NCBI RefSeq assembly: GCF_014650075.1
Contig: NZ_BMUG01000018.1
Coordinates: 80,274-144,273, forward strand
Origin: Streptomyces microflavus
Lineage (GTDB): Bacteria > Actinomycetota > Actinomycetes > Streptomycetales > Streptomycetaceae
Direction of reading: 5' to 3'
Length of the DNA stretch: 64,000 bases
Position 1 is the stretch's first letter. Each line of letters opens with the position of its first letter. Made by a program: the position numbers and the translations under genes. The notes below the pieces were generated by a model that searched no databases, was not told the origin of the DNA, and was given only the letters and a program-made list of their open reading frames with translations. Of this stretch, positions 60,635-64,000 are shown piece after piece.

Positions 60635-61828
60635 TTAGCGGTGGCGGGCGGGCGTACCGGCGAGGGGCGGCGGTACGGGGGGCGAGGTGTCCACGGAGGG
60701 GCGCGGGCGCACGCGCAGGACGGGGGTGCGGTGCGGGGGCAGGACGGCGACGGTCGCGCCGAGGTCCTCGGCCGCCTCGTGGACTTCGCGGGTGAGGAAC
60801 TCGATCTGGCGGCTCAGCGCGGAGAGCCGGCCGGCGACCTGCCGCCCTTGTACGGTCTCCAGGGCGCTGGCGAACTGGGCGCTTGTCTCGACGAGTTCCT
60901 GCAGCCGGACCATGGGACCGGCTGCGCAACCGCGCTGGACGGCGCCGAGGAGAGCGTTCGACGCGTCACCGGCACTGCGGCCTTCGACGACATCGCGCAG
61001 GAGGTCCTGCAGGGACATCTCCGGTGCCGGTGGACGGCGGTTGTGCCGGGAGAAGTCCGGGCGCAGGACGCCGGGCGGGACGGGAGCGGGCAAATCCTTG
61101 CCCACCTCGTACTCGTGTTCGTAGTGCCCGATCACCTGCCAGCCGGGTGCCCCCGGATCGCCGCGCAGCGCGACCACTATCGACTCGTCGTCTTCAACCA
61201 GGTAGGCGAGGGTGATCGGCTGCCCGTCGGCTGCGTACCACGACTCGATCAGCTCCAGCGCACCGCGTCGCTGCGCCGCCGCGGCCATCTCGGTCCACCT
61301 CTGCCGTTCCTCTTCGGCCAGCGGACGCGTCTGGTGCTGACCGCCCTCACGTTGGTCGGCCAGGCTGCTCGCGATATAGCCGTGGTCCGCCCAGACGGTG
61401 AGGTGAGGCCACAGGGCGGCGTGCTGAGCGCGCCCGTCCTCGGAGCCGGAGTCAGCCGGCCGTTCGAGGATCCGGCGGATCTCGACGGTGGACGCGTGCA
61501 GGCCGTCGAGGACGGCTTGCCACCCCGCAAGGTGCTGGGCCGGTGGCAGTTCGCCGAGCACGAGGCGGGCGACGTCGAGGAGTGCCTCGGCGTGCGGGGC
61601 GAGGTGGGTGCGGTACGCCTCCACCGCGGACCTGTTGCGGTGGGCCCGTGCGGCCTCCGCGGCGGCTGGGTGGACGGTACGGCCGTAGCGATCACGCGTC
61701 CGGTCGAGCGCGACGTCGGTCTCGCAACCGATCACCGACATGCGGAGCGTGAAGTTGCTGGCTCCGTTGGAAAGCTCGGCGGCGCGGGGCCCGCGGCTTC
61801 CGGGGGTCGGACTGCTGGTCGGTGTCAT
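60635..61828 (-). CDS. Hypothetical protein
   Basis: 397 residues from ATG at 61828 (ATGA overlap). Not recognised. The N-terminal half is helical (AHRNRSAVEAYRTHLAPHAE, ALLDVARLVLGELPPAQHL), the middle has a beta-rich part (PITLAYLVEDDESIVVALRG, WQVIGHYEHEYEVGKDLPAP), and residues 300-350 form coiled-coil-like helices (VRLQELVETSAQFASALETV). The end is Pro/Arg-rich. No membrane segment or enzyme motif seen. Confidence 0.65.
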   Translation of the reverse strand: MTPTSSPTPGSRGPRAAELSNGASNFTLRMSVIGCETDVALDRTRDRYGRTVHPAAAEAARAHRNRSAVEAYRTHLAPHAEALLDVARLVLGELPPAQHLAGWQAVLDGLHASTVEIRRILERPADSGSEDGRAQHAALWPHLTVWADHGYIASSLADQREGGQHQTRPLAEEERQRWTEMAAAAQRRGALELIESWYAADGQPITLAYLVEDDESIVVALRGDPGAPGWQVIGHYEHEYEVGKDLPAPVPPGVLRPDFSRHNRRPPAPEMSLQDLLRDVVEGRSAGDASNALLGAVQRGCAAGPMVRLQELVETSAQFASALETVQGRQVAGRLSALSRQIEFLTREVHEAAEDLGATVAVLPPHRTPVLRVRPRPSVDTSPPVPPPLAGTPARHR

Positions 61829-62286
61829 CGGGACCGCCCGCCGCCCGTTGCCGTCAGGTGCACGGTCGGCGTGTAAACGGGCTTCGGCGGTACGGGCCGG
61901 GCGGCTGGAGCGGAGGTCGTAGGTGGGGTGGCGCGACGCTGAGTCGTTGCGCCGACGGCAGCCTGGGCGAGACGGGTGCGGCGCTCCGCGAGTCCGTTCG
62001 GCCGGACCGGGCGGGTCGGTCGGGCGGAGCGGGCCGGGTCGAGGCGGATGTCGGCCTGCACGGTGAAGCCCTGGCGGCGAAGATCGTGGACGGCTTGTCG
62101 AACGCGGCGGGGACCGTCGCGCTCGGGCTCGCTGAGCCGGTACAGCCCTGGTTCACCGGGGACGGGCTCGAACGTTTCGCGCTCCAGGTACCAGTGGGCG
62201 AGGTGTGCGGGCATGGTGGCGGTGTAGGAGGCGACGAGGCCGTGTTCCTCGTGGTCACCGAAGGCGAAATGGGTGCCGGGTTGCAA
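61825..62286 (-). CDS. GF-YxLP module protein (novel family)
   Basis: 153 residues from TTG at 62286, with GAGGAG somewhat far upstream; ATG at 62214 is an alternative but would cut the module. FAFGDHEEHGLVASYTATMP, HLAHWYLERETFEPVPGEPG then LYRL, and VRQAVHDLRRQGFTVQADIR match the shared family pattern. The last 60 residues are Pro/Thr/Arg-rich. Overlaps the 60635 gene start by 4 bases. Confidence 0.6.
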   Translation of the reverse strand: MQPGTHFAFGDHEEHGLVASYTATMPAHLAHWYLERETFEPVPGEPGLYRLSEPERDGPRRVRQAVHDLRRQGFTVQADIRLDPARSARPTRPVRPNGLAERRTRLAQAAVGATTQRRATPPTTSAPAARPVPPKPVYTPTVHLTATGGGRSR

Positions 62287-62324
62287 GGGGGCGGGATTCT
62301 CCTCACTTTGTCGGAATGGAGCGA

Positions 62325-63430
62325 TCAGAGGCTGCGGCCAACGCAGTGGCCAGCAGAAAGGGATCGGATCGGCGCGGAGACGGGGAGGGCCGGGCGGCGG
62401 TGGGGCGCGCTCAGTCGGGCCTGGCGCAGGAAGGTCTCGCCTCCGGCAAGCCAGGTCTCAATGGCTGGCCATGCCCGTGCACGGCGCTCCCGTGGCGTCA
62501 CGAAACCTCCGAGGGAAACCTCAACGCCCAGGCCCTCGGCCGCGACCACGCCGTCGGCCAGCCGGGACAGCGTCTCGGCGTCGGTGGGCCACGGGCTGCT
62601 GGCGGGACGGCATCGGACCATCAGAGGCTGCGCATGGTCGACGACGGTGAGGAAGCTACGCCAGGAGTTGTCGAGGAATTCCTCGGACGCGGCGCCGAGC
62701 GCGGCGGCGCTAAGAGGGGTGGCGTTGCTGGAGCGGCCGGAGGCCATCACGGCCTGCCAGCCACCGTAATCAGCGTGGATACTTTCGAGAGCAGCGGCGA
62801 TGACCGCCATGCGGCGCGCGTGGACGGCCTGCTCGTAGGCGGGCAGGAACCGGTCGGTGATGGCTCGGGCCGCCCGTCCGGACAGCGGCGGCACGACGAC
62901 GCTGCGTGGCGCGTGCGGATCGGCGTAGCCCTCTTCGAGCGCTTCCGGGGCGAAGGCGCCTACCAGGTAGCCCCGTTCATGGCCGGGGCGTTCGACGAAT
63001 ACCAGTGTGGTGCCGTGCTCCGCGTCGCGGAGTGTGGCGGCGTAGGGGATCCGTTCGCTCTGGATGGCGCGGCCGAGTTCGCCGCTGTCCCAGATCCAGG
63101 GCACCAGGTCCTCCTGCCAGGAGGGGGGGAGTAGATCTGTACGGAGGTGCGCCAACGGCCGGGCAGTTGGCTCGCGAGGTCACGGGCGGCGTCGCCGATG
63201 AACCTGCGGCCACTCGTGTGCACGGTGACGCGATGCCGCTTCGCGCACGCCACCAGGTCGGCCACCATGGTCTCGGTGCCGTCCACGGGCAGGTGGTAGA
63301 CGCCGTCGTCGTCGCGACGGAAGCCGGTCTCCGCGAGGGCGGTGCGCGCCCGCTTGTGCTCCTTCCCTTGGGCGATGGCCACGATCCCGGACTCCCGGGC
63401 GTTCGCCAGGATGATCTGCGCCTCAGCCAT
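62325..63430 (-). CDS. Two-domain GF-YxLP protein, frame interrupted at C7 run
   Basis: From ATG at 63430 (AAGGAAATGAG upstream) one frame gives the family module (ARESGIVAIAQGKEHKRART, GFRRDDDGVYHLPVDG) up to RWRTSVQIYSP. At a run of seven C (plus-strand G7, 63123-63129) coding character moves to the other frame, which continues PPSWQEDLVPWIWDSGELGR, FVERPGHERGYLVGAFAPEA and on to 62325. Joined, the product aligns by eye across the junction with the intact gene at 52541. Annotated separately the parts would be 62960-63430 and 62325-63155. A sequencing error, real mutation or slippage cannot be told apart here. Confidence 0.6.
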
Positions 63431-63554
63431 GGCTCATTTCCTTGGTGTGCTCCGCATTTGGTGTCGGCGTCATGCCGTGGTGATCGGAGCGGTTCGGGGC
63501 AGGCGTGTTGTCCTCCTTCTGGTGGGGGGAATCCATAAATCATCGCGAGATAGG

Positions 63555-63588
63555 CCGGTTTTGCTAACCGGCGAATCCCGGCTATGTT
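63555..63588. repeat. Hairpin-promoter repeat element, copy C
   Basis: CCGGTT-TTGCT-AACCGG, then TATGTT at 63583-63588 with the same 17-base spacing from TTTGCT. Upstream (on the minus strand) of the 63430 gene by about 125 bases. Confidence 0.55.
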
Positions 63589-63953
63589 GCGCCGCCGTGA
63601 TGGGCAATGCGGCCGGCGTCAACCACCCTTCGCGCGTACACGTGATGGCCGCGATCTCCGCCGCCGTTCACCCCACCAATGCCGAGCGGGCCGACACTGC
63701 CGGAGGGCGGTGAATAGGCACCGGCCTTCTCGGAACGAGTCGGGGACTCTCATAGGGGCAGAGACCTGCGGTGTCGGGTGGATGAGTGGAGGGTGGTGCT
63801 ACAGGACGCGCGTGGTTGCCGCCGGTCATCGGCGTCGGGCTGGAATTGTGCTGACAGCACGAGAGGCGCGGACGCGTGGGGGTGCCGTTGACGGGCGCTG
63901 CCCGACACGGGCTGTGCTGTCCAGCCAACGGGAGGCTTTGCTTAGAGGTCATC
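63589..63953. other. Intergenic region, no gene supported
   Basis: About 365 bases between repeat copy C and the transposase end. A 39-codon frame begins GTG-ATG at 63597, right where a transcript from the repeat's promoter-like boxes would start, but it has no other support. No hairpin or further repeat noticed. Confidence 0.35.
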
Positions 63954-64000
63954 TCATTTGGCGAGTCTGCGGTAGCAGATGAGGGTGCAGGCGATGCTGG
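63954..64000 (-). mobile_element. C-terminus of an IS5-like transposase (runs off window)
   Basis: Minus-strand reading gives SIACTLICYRRLAK and stop TGA at 63954-63956, an ending typical of streptomycete IS5-family transposases as I remember them. The gene continues beyond 64000. The element's inverted repeat should lie just left of 63954 and was not identified with certainty. Confidence 0.55.

Noticed and set aside
63597..63713. Leaderless 39-codon gene right after repeat copy C
   Set aside because: Position fits the promoter-like boxes, but copies A and B have no start codon there and the peptide has no recognisable features.
1..64000. CRISPR array, rRNA or tRNA
   Set aside because: No regularly spaced repeats and no rRNA or cloverleaf-like sequence were recognised; no systematic tRNA scan could be run.

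Overview
The window is about 64 kb of very GC-rich DNA with the codon use, Shine-Dalgarno spacing and gene families of a Streptomyces or close relative: several DUF317 (SPDY) proteins, VanW, DHA2 exporters, BlaI/M56 pairs, and frequent GTG starts with 4-nt stop/start overlaps. It looks like a chromosome arm or large replicon in which accessory gene blocks lie next to a mobile, conjugative-type element. No rRNA, tRNA or CRISPR array was recognised.

Region 1 (1-12.5 kb): a His/Cys-rich DUF6153-type protein, an NlpC/P60 wall hydrolase, and a minus-strand run encoding the membrane arm of respiratory complex I (nuoA, an unusual NuoB/NuoD-like protein, nuoH, J, K, L, M, N) with no catalytic peripheral arm. 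A methyltransferase remnant and a BlaI repressor/M56 membrane protease pair follow. Region 2 (12.8-26.2 kb): SanA-like protein, TetR with two small membrane proteins, a DHA2 exporter divergent from an AraC regulator, a lipoprotein with BNR-like repeats, a VanW wall protein, a TVP38 membrane protein divergent from a GNAT acetyltransferase, an M15 peptidase lipoprotein, a second BlaI/M56 pair and a second DUF6153-type protein. A motif ACTAA-N5-TTAGT or a close variant lies upstream of at least three of these genes, which suggests a shared BlaI-type regulon acting on the cell envelope.

Region 3 (26.8-34.9 kb): a compact set with a cysteine-synthase-like PLP enzyme, an MFS transporter, a DUF1015 protein (a family with a free-serine kinase member, as I recall) and a membrane protein with a His-rich tail. 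This could be a route through O-phosphoserine to an exported amino acid or metallophore precursor. A TetR/DHA2 exporter pair and a decayed gene follow.

Region 4 (35.2-63.4 kb): after direct repeats, a terminator and a PD-(D/E)XK nuclease, about 27 kb is coded entirely on the minus strand. It holds five DUF317 proteins alternating with small helical proteins, a DnaB-N-domain protein, a cytosine methyltransferase and a PP-loop protein in one overlapping operon, a VirD4/TraG-like coupling ATPase, a relaxase-like protein whose HxH metal motif appears lost, a MoxR ATPase with a metalloprotease-VWA protein, an MFS transporter, and a six-member family of paralogues that share an undescribed module of about 85 residues. 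Two members of that family carry frameshifts. A hairpin element containing a promoter-like TTGGCT-17-TATGTT is repeated three times along this block. TTG and probable CTG starts are common here. The window ends in the C-terminus of an IS5-like transposase.
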